Source of the DNA: Gemmata sp.
Lineage (GTDB): Bacteria > Planctomycetota > Planctomycetia > Gemmatales > Gemmataceae
Assembly: GCA_025055115.1 (NCBI GenBank)
Contig: JANWYJ010000064.1
Coordinates: 36,022 to 100,021 of the forward strand
DNA length: 64,000 bases
Direction: 5' to 3'
Every line of letters starts with the position of its first letter. Positions within the stretch are counted from its first letter, which is position 1. Positions 36,610-45,310 of this stretch are shown here, in pieces. Under the pieces are notes generated by a model, which was given only the letters and a program-made list of their open reading frames with translations, searched no databases and was not told the origin of the DNA. The translations under genes and the position numbers were made by a program.

Positions 36610-36897
36610 TTACACGGGAGCCGCCGGAGCTTCCGGGGTGGTGGTCGGCGTTGCTTCAGGAGCCGGCGCGGGGGCGGGGGCTGCCGCGGGGGCGGCTTTC
36701 TTCGCTGGGGCTTTCTTCTTGGTGGTCGCCGGTTTCTTGGCTGCGGCCGCTTTGCTCGCCGCGGGTTTCTTGGCCGCCGCGGGTTTCTTGGCCGCCGGTT
36801 TCTTGGCAGTGGTCGCTTTTTTCGCCGCGGCGGGCTTCTTGGCCGCCGGTTTCTTGGCCGCCGACTTGCTGGTGGAGGCCTTCTTCGCTTGAGCCAT
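36610..36897 (-). CDS. Histone H1-like Lys/Ala/Pro-rich DNA-binding protein
   Basis: The ATG at 36897 with GGAG upstream gives 95 residues. From MAQAKKASTSKSAAKKPAAK on, it is built from KKPAAK/KKPAAA repeats for about 70 residues. A Pro/Ala/Thr tail without charge ends it. Such sequences resemble the C-terminal domain of eukaryotic histone H1 and bacterial HctB/AlgP-like proteins, which bind and compact DNA. It has no globular domain. It stands alone, ending at a bidirectional hairpin. Confidence 0.85.
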   Translation of the reverse strand: MAQAKKASTSKSAAKKPAAKKPAAAKKATTAKKPAAKKPAAAKKPAASKAAAAKKPATTKKKAPAKKAAPAAAPAPAPAPEATPTTTPEAPAAPV

Positions 36898-37214
36898 GAT
36901 CAATGCTCCTGTGGTGGAAAAAGACTGGGGGCTGCTCCTCGAGTGAACGGCACTATGAATCCTTCATCGACCATTCCGGCGTGTGTCAGCAGTCAATCAA
37001 GCCCAATTCTCTGGCTTTCCGCTTTTCACACACTCGCGCGCCGGTGCCGTTGCACTCGTTGTGATAACTCTGCCACATGATGCGAGCGGCGCAAAGCGAG
37101 TAGATACGGAATTTCGCGCAACCGGTGTGAATGCTACCGGTCTTCTCGGTCGATTTACACTAAACCGACCGCTCCGCGCTCGTCAATGTAACTTGAACAT
37201 CGTTGGGGATTGTC
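36898..37214. other. 317-bp divergent promoter spacer
   Basis: The spacer separates the histone-like gene and the lipoprotein gene, which point away from each other, so both promoters should lie here. I see no repeat, hairpin or open frame worth calling. Confidence 0.5.
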
Positions 37215-38057
37215 ATGAATGGAAAACTGGTCGCCTGGACCGGATGTCTCCTGACGCTCTGCGCCGGCTGTGCCACGGTTGAATCATCGGGGAATGCATG
37301 GTCGCGGACTTCCCCGATGGCCGCAGCTCCAGAGAGTCAGGCCAAGGCTCTGACGGCTTGGGAGATCGTCCGCACCCGGCATGGGCGAACGTTCTCCGAT
37401 GAATTCCGTGAAGGTTTTTTGGATGGATTCATCGGCTACGTCGAGAAGGGGCGGATGACGGAGCCACCCGCCGTTCCCCCGGCTCCCTACGACCGCTACA
37501 AGAAATACCTCGCTCCGGAAGGCCGCTTCTTGGTTCGCGATTACTACCTCGGCTACCAGTACGGGATTGATGTGGCGCAGACGGCGGCTTCGCCCCCCCG
37601 CGTACCGCTGGTACCAACCCGGACGACCGCCTCGCCGGCTCCCGACCATGGGAACGGGAAGCTGGCCGAGACCCCGAAACCTGGGGGAGAGCCTGTCGAA
37701 GCCGTCGACGAATCCCTCGGGATAGGGGAAAAAACGGCGCCGACCGTTCCCGATCGTCCCCTTTACTCCTTCCCATTACCGCCTTCTACCATCGAGAGTA
37801 GCCCGTCGGGGGGCAATAAGTTCACACCGCCTCGTCCGCCGGATCGGCTGCAACCACCTGAAACGCCACTGCCCACCCAAGCTCCTCTGCTGCCGGTACC
37901 GCCGGTGGCTCACCCACCCGTGCCGCCCCGGAGCGAACCGATCCCACTGCCACCCCCTCCACATTCCTCCCCAACGCCGGGTGCGGCGTCGGGCTTGCCG
38001 CTGATTCTCACCGAGTTTCCCCCAATACCCTTCACGACAGACCGAACCGCACGATGA
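37215..38057 (+). CDS. Proline-rich lipoprotein
   Basis: 280 residues from ATG 37215 (GGGG upstream). The signal peptide ends at a lipobox-like CLLTLCAGCATV, so Cys lipidation is likely. Residues 45-125 are a compact region (AWEIVRTRHGRTFSDEFREG, FLDGFIGYVEKGRM, RFLVRDYYLGYQYGIDVAQ). The rest is a Pro-rich, disordered tail. I do not recognise a named domain. The architecture of a short domain with a long proline tail suggests a cell-envelope protein. Confidence 0.75.
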   Translation: MNGKLVAWTGCLLTLCAGCATVESSGNAWSRTSPMAAAPESQAKALTAWEIVRTRHGRTFSDEFREGFLDGFIGYVEKGRMTEPPAVPPAPYDRYKKYLAPEGRFLVRDYYLGYQYGIDVAQTAASPPRVPLVPTRTTASPAPDHGNGKLAETPKPGGEPVEAVDESLGIGEKTAPTVPDRPLYSFPLPPSTIESSPSGGNKFTPPRPPDRLQPPETPLPTQAPLLPVPPVAHPPVPPRSEPIPLPPPPHSSPTPGAASGLPLILTEFPPIPFTTDRTAR

Positions 38058-38172
38058 GTTGGGAGGAAGTCAGCAAGGGGGCCAACGTATCGGCAGGAGA
38101 TTCGCGGAGCGGCCAAGGTGTCCTCGTCGGTCGAATGTGTATTTGATCTTGACGAGGAATGGGCCGGATGAT

Positions 38173-38277
38173 GGGTGGGGAACAACCGCTGCGTGTCCGT
38201 TCGGGAGGTCACAATCAACCAAGCTAATACCGGTACGAATACGTGGGTGGGGAACAACCGCTGCGTGTCCGTTCGGG
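38173..38277. repeat. Perfect 33-bp direct repeat, 72-bp offset
   Basis: GGGTGGGGAACAACCGCTGC plus GTGTCCGTTCGGG is identical at 38173-38205 and 38245-38277. A looser relative, GGGGAACAAC, also occurs near 4445. The 38058-38543 spacer has no supported gene. Confidence 0.95.
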
Positions 38278-38430
38278 GGGCCATCGGTGGGCCGCGACGG
38301 GTTTCAGAAGGGAGAAGGGGTTTTGGCGTGCGGCGATGGGGAAGGTTCGACGATCCGAAGGCAACGGTCACTGAAAATCGTCGTTCTAGGAATGTCGATT
38401 GTGCTTGGAGCAGAAGGATTTGGGGATGCG

Positions 38431-38565
38431 GAGGCCACGATCACGCCCTGGCAAGTGCCGGTCTGGTTGGCAAGAAGTTGTTGACACTCTCGTGCTTTTG
38501 ATATGGAGGCCACGATCACGCAGCAGCGATCACGTGGCCGCGATCACGACTTGCCAAGTGCCGGT
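38431..38565. repeat. Copies of the FHA-gene 3' end
   Basis: GAGGCCACGATCACGCCCTG, then GCAAGTGCCGGT, lies at 38431-38462. GGCCACGATCACG returns at 38508-38520, and the in-gene version CGATCACGACTTGCCAAGTG plus CCGGT ends at 38565. The last contains the stop (38544-38546) of the minus-strand FHA gene. The first two are 75 bp apart. Confidence 0.85.
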
Positions 38566-39074
38566 GGGGGGGCGATTTCGGCGATTTGGAAGATGAAATG
38601 GCGGTTGCAGAGGGTGATGCGGTCGCCAGATTGAAGCCGAGTGGGGCCGGGTATCTTTTTGCCGTTGAGATGTGTGCCGTTTTTGGAGGCGATATCGTGC
38701 AATTCGCAGCGTAGGTCGGAATGAACGACGATAGCACAATGGCGGCGGGAGATGCATTCATCCCGAATGACCACGTCGTTATCCGGCAGCCGCCCGATGC
38801 TGTTCATGCCCAGATGCAGTGGGTAAACGTTCACACCCTCTTTCAGATAGCAGGTGATAGCCCCCTGATGAGGGCTTGGTTGGACCTGCCCACCGCTGGG
38901 CGGCGTGGTATGGACCGTCGAAGCATCGTTGGGGGGCGGATTGTGCCGGGAACCACGATCGGCAGCGATCGTGAGGCTTCCGCAAGTGGCTTGAAGGGCA
39001 GCCCGGGCGGCGCGAAAAGATTCCCGCCGCGGTTGGCCCTCCAAGTGGACGCTATGAAGTCGAGGGTCGCCCAT
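38544..39074 (-). CDS. FHA-domain protein
   Basis: 176 residues. The first 70 are low-complexity (Ser/Pro/Gln). Residues 85-160 are an FHA domain with the phosphothreonine-binding pattern: NSIGRLPDNDVVIRDECISR, RRHCAIVVHS and DIASKNGTHLNGKKI. No transmembrane segment is present. It should bind a phosphorylated partner, perhaps a substrate of the kinase at 41068-42261 (inference). It is transcribed toward the repeated spacer. Confidence 0.9.
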   Translation of the reverse strand: MGDPRLHSVHLEGQPRRESFRAARAALQATCGSLTIAADRGSRHNPPPNDASTVHTTPPSGGQVQPSPHQGAITCYLKEGVNVYPLHLGMNSIGRLPDNDVVIRDECISRRHCAIVVHSDLRCELHDIASKNGTHLNGKKIPGPTRLQSGDRITLCNRHFIFQIAEIAPPPALGKS

Positions 39075-39394
39075 GCCGCCTCCGGGGGCAGGTTGTGCTT
39101 ACATGTTGTGCTTACCTATTGGGACGGTCGGCTCGCTCTTTTCGTTTGCTAGTAAAATTTTAGCGGGCTTGGCCACGGAGCCTGACAAATTTTTCTCGTC
39201 GGATCGGAATTGACGTAAATGTTTACTTGCAAATAGGATTCGCTAGGCAAAGCAATTCGTCAAGGCTCCGAGGGCGCAATTTTGAAAAAAACTATAGTCG
39301 ATGGTCCGGATTGGCCACCCATTTTTTCCACAATCAGTGGCATCACGGCCGGGATTGGCTGTTTAAAAATTGGGCAATTCCTGCGGGGTCTCAA
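39075..39394. other. 320-bp AT-richer spacer upstream of the FHA gene
   Basis: Between the FHA and greA genes, both on the minus strand, the DNA is clearly richer in A and T than its surroundings (for example TAAAATTTTAGC and AATTTTGAAAAAAAC). It should carry the FHA-gene promoter and the greA terminator. I cannot fold it into a known RNA and see no open frame. Confidence 0.45.
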
Positions 39395-39880
39395 TTATTC
39401 GCTGGCGGTCGTAATTTCGAGGACCTTGAAGCGGATCGTCCCACGGGGCACTTGAATTTCGACAATTTCGCCCTTTTTGCGGCCGATGAGTCCTTGGCCG
39501 ATGGGGCTGGTGGTGAGAATCCGGCCTTTATCGGGGTCTTCTTGACCGGGGCCGACGAGGGTGAAGGTTTCTTCTTCGTCGAGGTCGATGTCCAGAACTT
39601 TGACTGTACTGCCGAAGGCAACGGTGTCTTTCGGCAGGGCACTGGGATCGACGATGACAGCTCGGGCCAGCCGATCCGACAATTCATTGATCCGCGCTTG
39701 GAGGATGCCTTGGTCTTCGCGGGCGGCGTGGTATTCGGCATTTTCGCTCAGGTCGCCCATATCGCGTGCCGCGGCCACCCGTTTGGTGACTTCGATCATG
39801 TCGGCGCCGCGCAGTTTGTCCAATTCGGCCTTGAGCTTGTCGTAGCCTTCCCGCGTCATGGGGATGCGGTCGTCTGACAT
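39395..39880 (-). CDS. greA: Transcription elongation factor GreA
   Basis: 161 residues, normal for GreA, with AGGAG before the ATG. The N-terminal coiled coil carries the acidic tip DMGDLSENAEYHAAREDQ, which reaches into the RNA polymerase secondary channel. The C-terminal FKBP-like domain has DTVAFGSTVKVLDIDLDEEE, ILTTSPIGQGLIGRKKGEI and GTIRFKVLEI. It rescues backtracked RNA polymerase by stimulating transcript cleavage. Single-gene unit. Confidence 0.97.
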   Translation of the reverse strand: MSDDRIPMTREGYDKLKAELDKLRGADMIEVTKRVAAARDMGDLSENAEYHAAREDQGILQARINELSDRLARAVIVDPSALPKDTVAFGSTVKVLDIDLDEEETFTLVGPGQEDPDKGRILTTSPIGQGLIGRKKGEIVEIQVPRGTIRFKVLEITTASE

Positions 39881-40131
39881 TGCCGCAGACTCCTGTTCAA
39901 TCAGCCTGTCCGGACCGGCGGGCGAAAAGGTCGCATGCCGGGGGACATGAATCGATCATCCGACGTTCAGTTTGGGTTGTAAAGCCCCGTTTTACTTGGA
40001 CAGGGCGTAGGAGGTTTCCTTTTCGGTCGTTGTGCCCATCGGTTGGTTGTGGGCCGGGAATACCGAAAAGTGTTCGGCGGTCGCCGTTGAGTGTGCGCAG
40101 GCGACCGCCGGTGAGGCCCGTTATTCCCTTA

Positions 40132-40854
40132 TTATACGTCGTCACGCACTGCGCGAAGCAGAATCCGGCGAAAAGGTCGATTCGGCACCGGCCAGCCCCA
40201 GGCCCGCCAGCTGTCCCGTCGGCTGTGGTGGGGCTGATCCAGGGTCGTAATCCGTTCGACACACTCCAGCTCCGCGGCTTCCAATTTCCGCGTTGCAGGG
40301 AAAAAATTGCTCCGCCGGCTGGCTACCACCCCATCATCCACCATCGCAATGACACAGTGTTCTTCCAGGTCCAGCAGGCGCAGGGCCACCGCTTCCATAC
40401 TGGCGGTGTGAAAGCGGTGATGCAATGCCGCAATATCCCACTTGCATTCCCGGAGGGCCGACCGCAACAACCGCGTGGGAATGAGAATCCGGGTCGCAGT
40501 CAATGTTCGCAGGTGCGCGGCCAAGGTTTTCGTCGCACGTCCATCGTCGAGACCGAGTTTGTGATAAAGGTTCGGCAGCAAATGGTGGGCGATGCTGGTG
40601 GCTGCTGCGCGCTGCTGTTGTTCTTCGCTCATATTCGGGGTTAGAACGATTCCCCGGCCGCGCGACGCTCGTGGACGGCGACGGCCCCGGTCGTCGTCCG
40701 TTTCAGCATCGTCGACCCAGGCGATGGGGATACCCAGATGGTGTTCGGCTAGGTGGCGGGCATCCACCGGTGGGGCAGTCACCCCGGCACGGTCCAAAAG
40801 CCCGGCCACCAGACGTTCCACGGTTTCCAGCAGCTCTTCGTGGGAAAATTCCAT
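40132..40854 (-). CDS. ImmA/IrrE-like protein lacking the zinc motif
   Basis: 240 residues, soluble. The order matches an ImmA/IrrE (M78) domain: an N-terminal helix pair with VDARHLAEHHLGIPIAWVDD, a helix where HExxH should be (AATSIAHHLLPNL), then RLLRSALRECKWDIAALHHR and SMEAVALRLLDLEEHCVIAM, the usual cleft helices. The catalytic HExxH reads SIAHHLLP, so peptidase activity is unlikely. It has no helix-turn-helix partner next to it. The family call is from pattern only. The C-terminus is Arg/Trp-rich. Confidence 0.55.
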   Translation of the reverse strand: MEFSHEELLETVERLVAGLLDRAGVTAPPVDARHLAEHHLGIPIAWVDDAETDDDRGRRRPRASRGRGIVLTPNMSEEQQQRAAATSIAHHLLPNLYHKLGLDDGRATKTLAAHLRTLTATRILIPTRLLRSALRECKWDIAALHHRFHTASMEAVALRLLDLEEHCVIAMVDDGVVASRRSNFFPATRKLEAAELECVERITTLDQPHHSRRDSWRAWGWPVPNRPFRRILLRAVRDDV

Positions 40855-40871
40855 GCTGGCACTGTAACCGA

Positions 40872-40968
40872 AAAGGCCGTGACGGGGAATGTTGGTAGCA
40901 GCTACCCTTTCGCCAGACGGGTCAGGTCATCGTGGGTCATGGGAAAGGCCGTGACGGGGAATGTCGGT
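40872..40968. repeat. 25-bp direct repeat, 72-bp offset, upstream of the ImmA-like gene
   Basis: AAAGGCCGTGACGGGGAATG plus TTGGT (40872-40896) returns at 40944-40968 with one mismatch. It sits just 5' of the minus-strand ATG at 40854. Confidence 0.92.
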
Positions 40969-41067
40969 GGCCACACGAGGGCCATCCCTTGTACGGGCCA
41001 CCGCGGACTGCGGAGAGATGCCCATTCTGGAGAGTGGGGAGCCGTGGGGGGCGAGAAACAGGATATT

Positions 41068-42261
41068 CTAACTGCCAAAGATGCGTCTGATGGCGTGGAG
41101 GAAACCACTTTTGGGCGGTGATGGCTGTTGGAGGCTGCCGCCAGGGTCTTTTCCCCGCTGGGCTGAGGTTGCGGCGCGCGGTGGGTTGGTCGGCATTTCC
41201 GCGGCAAGGCCCAACGCCTGCCACTGCGCCACCGGCAGCCAGGGATGCAAGGCTTTCACCACATCCCGGGCCGTGGGGTAGCGTAAATGCGGGTCTTTGG
41301 CACCCATCCGTTGCACGATCGCATCAATTTCCGGAGGAATGGTGGGCTTGAGTTTGGCCGGCGAAGGGACACCCCGAATCTGCCGTTCGGCCATCATTTC
41401 CGGGGCCAAACCGGGGAAGGGAACAACCCCGGTGAGCAGATAGTAAAAGGTTGAGCCGAGGCTATAGATGTCGCTGCGGGCATCCTGTTCGCAACCCCAG
41501 GCCTGTTCGGGGGCGATGTGTGCGATTTCTTCGGCGTATTCCTTCGTGCTGATCCGTTTGGTGACCCGGGCCCAGGGGCTTTCCAGCATGTGGGTTAAAC
41601 CGAGGTCCAACAGCTTGATTTGCCGCTCGGGCAAGACCGCGATATTGCCCGGCTTGATGTCGCGGTGAATCAAATTCCGCTCGTGAACGTGCATCAGCGC
41701 GACCGCCGTTTGCGCCACCAGTTGGGCGGCGACATGCGGCAGCAAAGGTCCGCGATCGGCGATCAGCTTATCCAACGTCGGTGCGGCCACGTATTCGGAA
41801 ACGACAAAGTGTGTGCCCTGCCAACAATCCATATCGTAGATCGCGGTGATGCTGGGATGCTGGACTTGGGCGGCGGCGCGCACTTCCTCTACAAACGCCT
41901 TGAGAATGGTGGGATCGTTGGCGCGGTCGGTCGGCAGCACCTTCAACGCGACGAAGCGTTGGGTTTGCGTGTCTTCGGCTTTGAATACCAGCCCCACCCG
42001 GTCTTGCCGAATCCCATCCAGAATCTTGTAACGGCCCAGCACAAAACCTTGGGTGCGGCCGGCCAGCAGTTGCATCGCCTGATACTTCGTGAGTAGTTTT
42101 TTGCGGACCAACAGGGTCGCCAGTTGCAGTGGCTCGGCGGTGGGGCCGATCGGACTATCGGCCAAGGCGGCGAGGATGTCGTCCGGGGTCAGGAGTCCAC
42201 TGCGGCGAACGGCACTTAAAAACGGCGAATTCAATTGCGCCAGGCGAGTTTGGGTGGCCAC
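41068..42261 (-). CDS. Hanks-type serine/threonine protein kinase
   Basis: 397 residues from a GTG with AAGGGAG upstream. An N-terminal helical segment (residues 1-70, LLTPDDILAALADSPIGP, LLTKYQAMQLLAGRT) precedes the kinase, a layout common in planctomycetes. The nucleotide lysine is in FVALKVLP (Lys107), the catalytic loop is HRDIKPGN, the metal loop reads LLDLGLTH (DLG) and the APE region is HIAPEQAWG. The glycine loop (DGIRQDRVGLVFKA) has lost its first glycines. There is no transmembrane or sensor domain after the kinase. Confidence 0.92.
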   Translation of the reverse strand: MATQTRLAQLNSPFLSAVRRSGLLTPDDILAALADSPIGPTAEPLQLATLLVRKKLLTKYQAMQLLAGRTQGFVLGRYKILDGIRQDRVGLVFKAEDTQTQRFVALKVLPTDRANDPTILKAFVEEVRAAAQVQHPSITAIYDMDCWQGTHFVVSEYVAAPTLDKLIADRGPLLPHVAAQLVAQTAVALMHVHERNLIHRDIKPGNIAVLPERQIKLLDLGLTHMLESPWARVTKRISTKEYAEEIAHIAPEQAWGCEQDARSDIYSLGSTFYYLLTGVVPFPGLAPEMMAERQIRGVPSPAKLKPTIPPEIDAIVQRMGAKDPHLRYPTARDVVKALHPWLPVAQWQALGLAAEMPTNPPRAATSAQRGKDPGGSLQQPSPPKSGFLHAIRRIFGS

Positions 42262-42481
42262 GAGACGCCAACTCCCTTCGTTCCACGATGTCGTTTTGGC
42301 CGAATTGTAGAACGCTGATACGAGAAATGAGCAGAAAATCAGCCAACAACGGCTGCGTCGGAAAAAGCGATAGTGCCGAAAATTCCGACAGTGCCCGTTC
42401 TCCGGGGGCGTCTTTGGTTCTGGAAATCGGTCGGTGGTGCTGATGCGAGCCGACCGATTATGCTTCGGCAGGATATTTCGG

Positions 42482-43552
42482 TTACGGGACCCAATCGGTC
42501 TCCGGGCCGACGGCGGCGCAGAACTCGGCGAGCAATTTGGCCGCGTTGCTCAAATCATCCAGGTGAACGACTTCCACTGGGCTGTGCATGTAGCGGTTGG
42601 GAATGCCGATCAGTCCGGTGGCGACGCCAGCGCGGGCGATTTGGATGGCGTTGGCGTCGGTCCCTGTGGCGCGGGGTGTTCCGCGAATCTGAATAGGGAT
42701 GTTGAAGGCGGCGGCGGTGGCTTCGAGCAAGTCGAAGACACGGGGGTTGATGTTGGGGCCGCGGAACACCACCGGTCCGGCCCCGCATTTGATTTCCCCC
42801 TGCGACTTCTTATCGTTGCCGGGGGTATCGGTGGCATGGCAGACATCCACTGCAATCCCTACGGTGGGGTTGAGGTGATAAGCTGCCGTGGTGGCCCCGC
42901 GTAGGCCGATTTCTTCGCTGACGGTCGAAACAGCATGCACCTCGGCGCGCAAGGGGCGGCCATGCAGCAGCCGAACCGCTTCTAGGCACACCCACAGCCC
43001 CACTTTGTCGTCCATAGCCGGGCTGGTGGCCAAACCGTTGCGCAGCGGGCGGTAACCCAGCGCGAAGGTGACCGGATCGCCACAGGAAACAAGCGCTTCG
43101 GCGTCGTCGCGGTTCTTGGCTCCGATGTCCACCCAAACATCGGTGAATTCGGGAACTTTGGATCGCTCCTCCGGTTTTAATAAGTGAATGGCCCGCCGCG
43201 CCACCACGCCAGGAATTGGTCCACTGCGCGCCCACACCGTCAGGCGTTGACCGAGCAGAATCTGCATATCCCAACCACCGATCGGTTGGACGTACAAGAA
43301 ACCGTCGGAATCAATGTATTGGACCATCAGGCCGATTTGGTCACAGTGCCCGGCCAGCATGATGCGAGGAGCGTTGTCCGGGCGGCCCTCGGCGTACCGG
43401 GTGGCGAAAACGTTGCCGTGGGTATCGGTACGGATTTCGTCCACCAGCGGCTTCATCCGTTCGCGGACGACCTGTTGAATCCGCTGTTCAAACCCCGAGG
43501 GGCTGGGGGTTTCCAAGAGCGTCTGCAAAAATTCGTGTGAGGTTGGTTCCAT
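42482..43552 (-). CDS. M42-family metallopeptidase
   Basis: 356 residues. Dinuclear zinc and catalytic residues of the M42 (glutamyl aminopeptidase/endoglucanase) family are visible: MLAGHCDQIGLMV, SPAMDDKVGLWVCLEA with the bridging Asp, VSTVSEEIGLRGA with the catalytic Glu and metal Glu, GIAVDVCHATDTPG, and the final YMHSPVEVVHLDD with the His. It is a cytoplasmic tetrahedral aminopeptidase. It stands apart from the kinase gene by about 220 bp. Confidence 0.94.
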   Translation of the reverse strand: MEPTSHEFLQTLLETPSPSGFEQRIQQVVRERMKPLVDEIRTDTHGNVFATRYAEGRPDNAPRIMLAGHCDQIGLMVQYIDSDGFLYVQPIGGWDMQILLGQRLTVWARSGPIPGVVARRAIHLLKPEERSKVPEFTDVWVDIGAKNRDDAEALVSCGDPVTFALGYRPLRNGLATSPAMDDKVGLWVCLEAVRLLHGRPLRAEVHAVSTVSEEIGLRGATTAAYHLNPTVGIAVDVCHATDTPGNDKKSQGEIKCGAGPVVFRGPNINPRVFDLLEATAAAFNIPIQIRGTPRATGTDANAIQIARAGVATGLIGIPNRYMHSPVEVVHLDDLSNAAKLLAEFCAAVGPETDWVP

Positions 43553-43690
43553 AACAGCTCCGCCTGGTGAGTTCTCTCCGCCGATAGCGCGGCTCGATGC
43601 AATTTCATTATGATGAATCCCGATGATCCGGTGGACCCTGGGAACGGCAACAGCGCTGCCAGCGTGGTGGGTTCCATCAAGCGATGATCG

Positions 43691-45280
43691 TTAATGGCGG
43701 AAGTGGCGGGTGGCGGTGAAGAGCATGGCGATGCCGTGACGGTCGCAGGCATTGATGCTATCGTGGTCCTTCACGCTACCGCCGGGTTGGATGATCGCGG
43801 TGACACCCGCGGCGGCCGCGACCTCCACATTATCGGGGAAGGGGAAAAAAGCATCGCTGGCCAGCACACTGCCGGCAGCCCGGCGACCAGCTTTCTTCAC
43901 TGCAATTTCGACCGCCATGACGCGGCTCATCTGCCCGGCCCCGACACCGACCACCTGAGTATCTTGGGCCAGAACAATCGCATTGCTCTTGACATGCTTG
44001 CAGACCAACCACGCAAAAAGCAAGGCCCGCTGTTCGGCATCGGTTGGTGCCCGCTGGGTGACGCACTTCCAGGTCTCGGGGTGATCGGCCTTCACGTCTC
44101 GGGTTTGCACCAACAGGCCGCCATCGACCCGGCGGTAATCCCATCCTTCGGGGGGACCGGTGAAGGCCCCGGTTTTCAGCAGGCGGACATTCTCCTTCCA
44201 TTGCCTGAGAGCCTCGAGTGCGGGAACGTCGTAATCGGGGGCGATGATACATTCGACAAACCGCTTGGCCTGCGGGTCGATGATGGCCTGCGCTGTCTCA
44301 GCATCTACAGGGGTATTGAACGCGATGATGCCGCCGAACGCCGCCAGCGGGTCGCCATCCCAGGCGCGCTGGAACGCTTCGGCCAGTTTCGTGGCCGTTG
44401 CCGCTCCACAGGGGTTATTGTGCTTGACGATAACACAGGCCGGGAGGACGAATTCCCGCACCAGATTCAACGCCGAATCAAGATCGAGGATGTTGTTATA
44501 GCTCAGTTCTTTGCCATGGAGTTGTTCGGCAGTTGCGATGCATGGCCGGCTGAGGCCTGGTTCGACGTAGAAGGCCGCTTTTTGGTGCGGGTTTTCGCCA
44601 TAGCGGAGGTTTTGCCGCTTTTCCCACTCGAGCCGGAGGGTCGCTACACCCCACGAGTCGGTGGGGGTTTCCATCTGCGCGGCAACCAACCTATCGAAGT
44701 AGTCGGCAATCGCGGTATCATAGCGGCAGATGCGGGCGAAGGCCTTGCGAGCCAGTTGCCGCCGCCAATCGAGGGGTACGGCTCCCTGGTATTCGCGCAT
44801 CTGCTGCAAGAGAGGTTGGTAATCAGCAGGATCGGTGATGATGGTGACACTGGCGTAGTTTTTGGCCGCGGCCCGCACCATACAGGGGCCGCCAATATCG
44901 ATCTTCTCGAGGGCTTCGGCTTCAGTCACAGCCGGCTGGGCTATTGTTTGCTCAAACGGATACAAATTGCAGACGACCAGATCGATTTCTGGTAAGCCAT
45001 AGTCGGCAAGGGTTTGCAGATGGTCCGGGCGATCGCGTCGGGCCAGAAGCCCGGCATAGATCGCGGGGTGGAGCGTTTTCACCCGGCCATCGAGAATTTC
45101 GGGAAACTGCGTTACAGCGCTGATGTCTTTGACCGGCAATCCGGCATCGGCGAGGGTTTGGCGCGTTCCTCCAGTGGCGATCAGTTCAATACCGAAAGTG
45201 GTGTGCAATTCCCGGGCGAAATCCACCAAACCGGCTTTATCCGAAACGCTCAACAGGGCGCGGCGAATGGGTCGAAGCAT
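43691..45280 (-). CDS. purH: Bifunctional AICAR transformylase/IMP cyclohydrolase
   Basis: 529 residues with the two PurH halves. The IMP cyclohydrolase part opens RRALLSVSDKAGLVDFAREL and has GGTRQTLADAGLPV and DGRVKTLHPAIYAGLL. The transformylase part carries LRYGENPHQKAAFYVE, IVKHNNPCGAAT with the catalytic Lys-His, and ends FTATRHFRH. It catalyses the last two steps of IMP synthesis. It lies about 30 bp downstream of tilS on the same strand, so co-transcription is likely. Confidence 0.97.
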   Translation of the reverse strand: MLRPIRRALLSVSDKAGLVDFARELHTTFGIELIATGGTRQTLADAGLPVKDISAVTQFPEILDGRVKTLHPAIYAGLLARRDRPDHLQTLADYGLPEIDLVVCNLYPFEQTIAQPAVTEAEALEKIDIGGPCMVRAAAKNYASVTIITDPADYQPLLQQMREYQGAVPLDWRRQLARKAFARICRYDTAIADYFDRLVAAQMETPTDSWGVATLRLEWEKRQNLRYGENPHQKAAFYVEPGLSRPCIATAEQLHGKELSYNNILDLDSALNLVREFVLPACVIVKHNNPCGAATATKLAEAFQRAWDGDPLAAFGGIIAFNTPVDAETAQAIIDPQAKRFVECIIAPDYDVPALEALRQWKENVRLLKTGAFTGPPEGWDYRRVDGGLLVQTRDVKADHPETWKCVTQRAPTDAEQRALLFAWLVCKHVKSNAIVLAQDTQVVGVGAGQMSRVMAVEIAVKKAGRRAAGSVLASDAFFPFPDNVEVAAAAGVTAIIQPGGSVKDHDSINACDRHGIAMLFTATRHFRH

Positions 45281-45310
45281 GAGGCCATCCTTTTTCGGGT
45301 CAGCGTTGTT

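Noticed and set aside
36600..36900. Plus-strand Ala/Phe-rich frame opposite the histone-like gene
   Set aside because: It is the complement of KKPAA codons; the minus-strand gene has the ribosome site.
38058..38543. Insertion sequence or mobile element in a repeat-rich spacer
   Set aside because: No transposase frame, terminal inverted repeats or target duplication can be seen.
43694..44995. 433-codon plus-strand frame opposite purH
   Set aside because: purH is complete and motif-perfect on the other strand; the frame reflects GC-rich codon bias.
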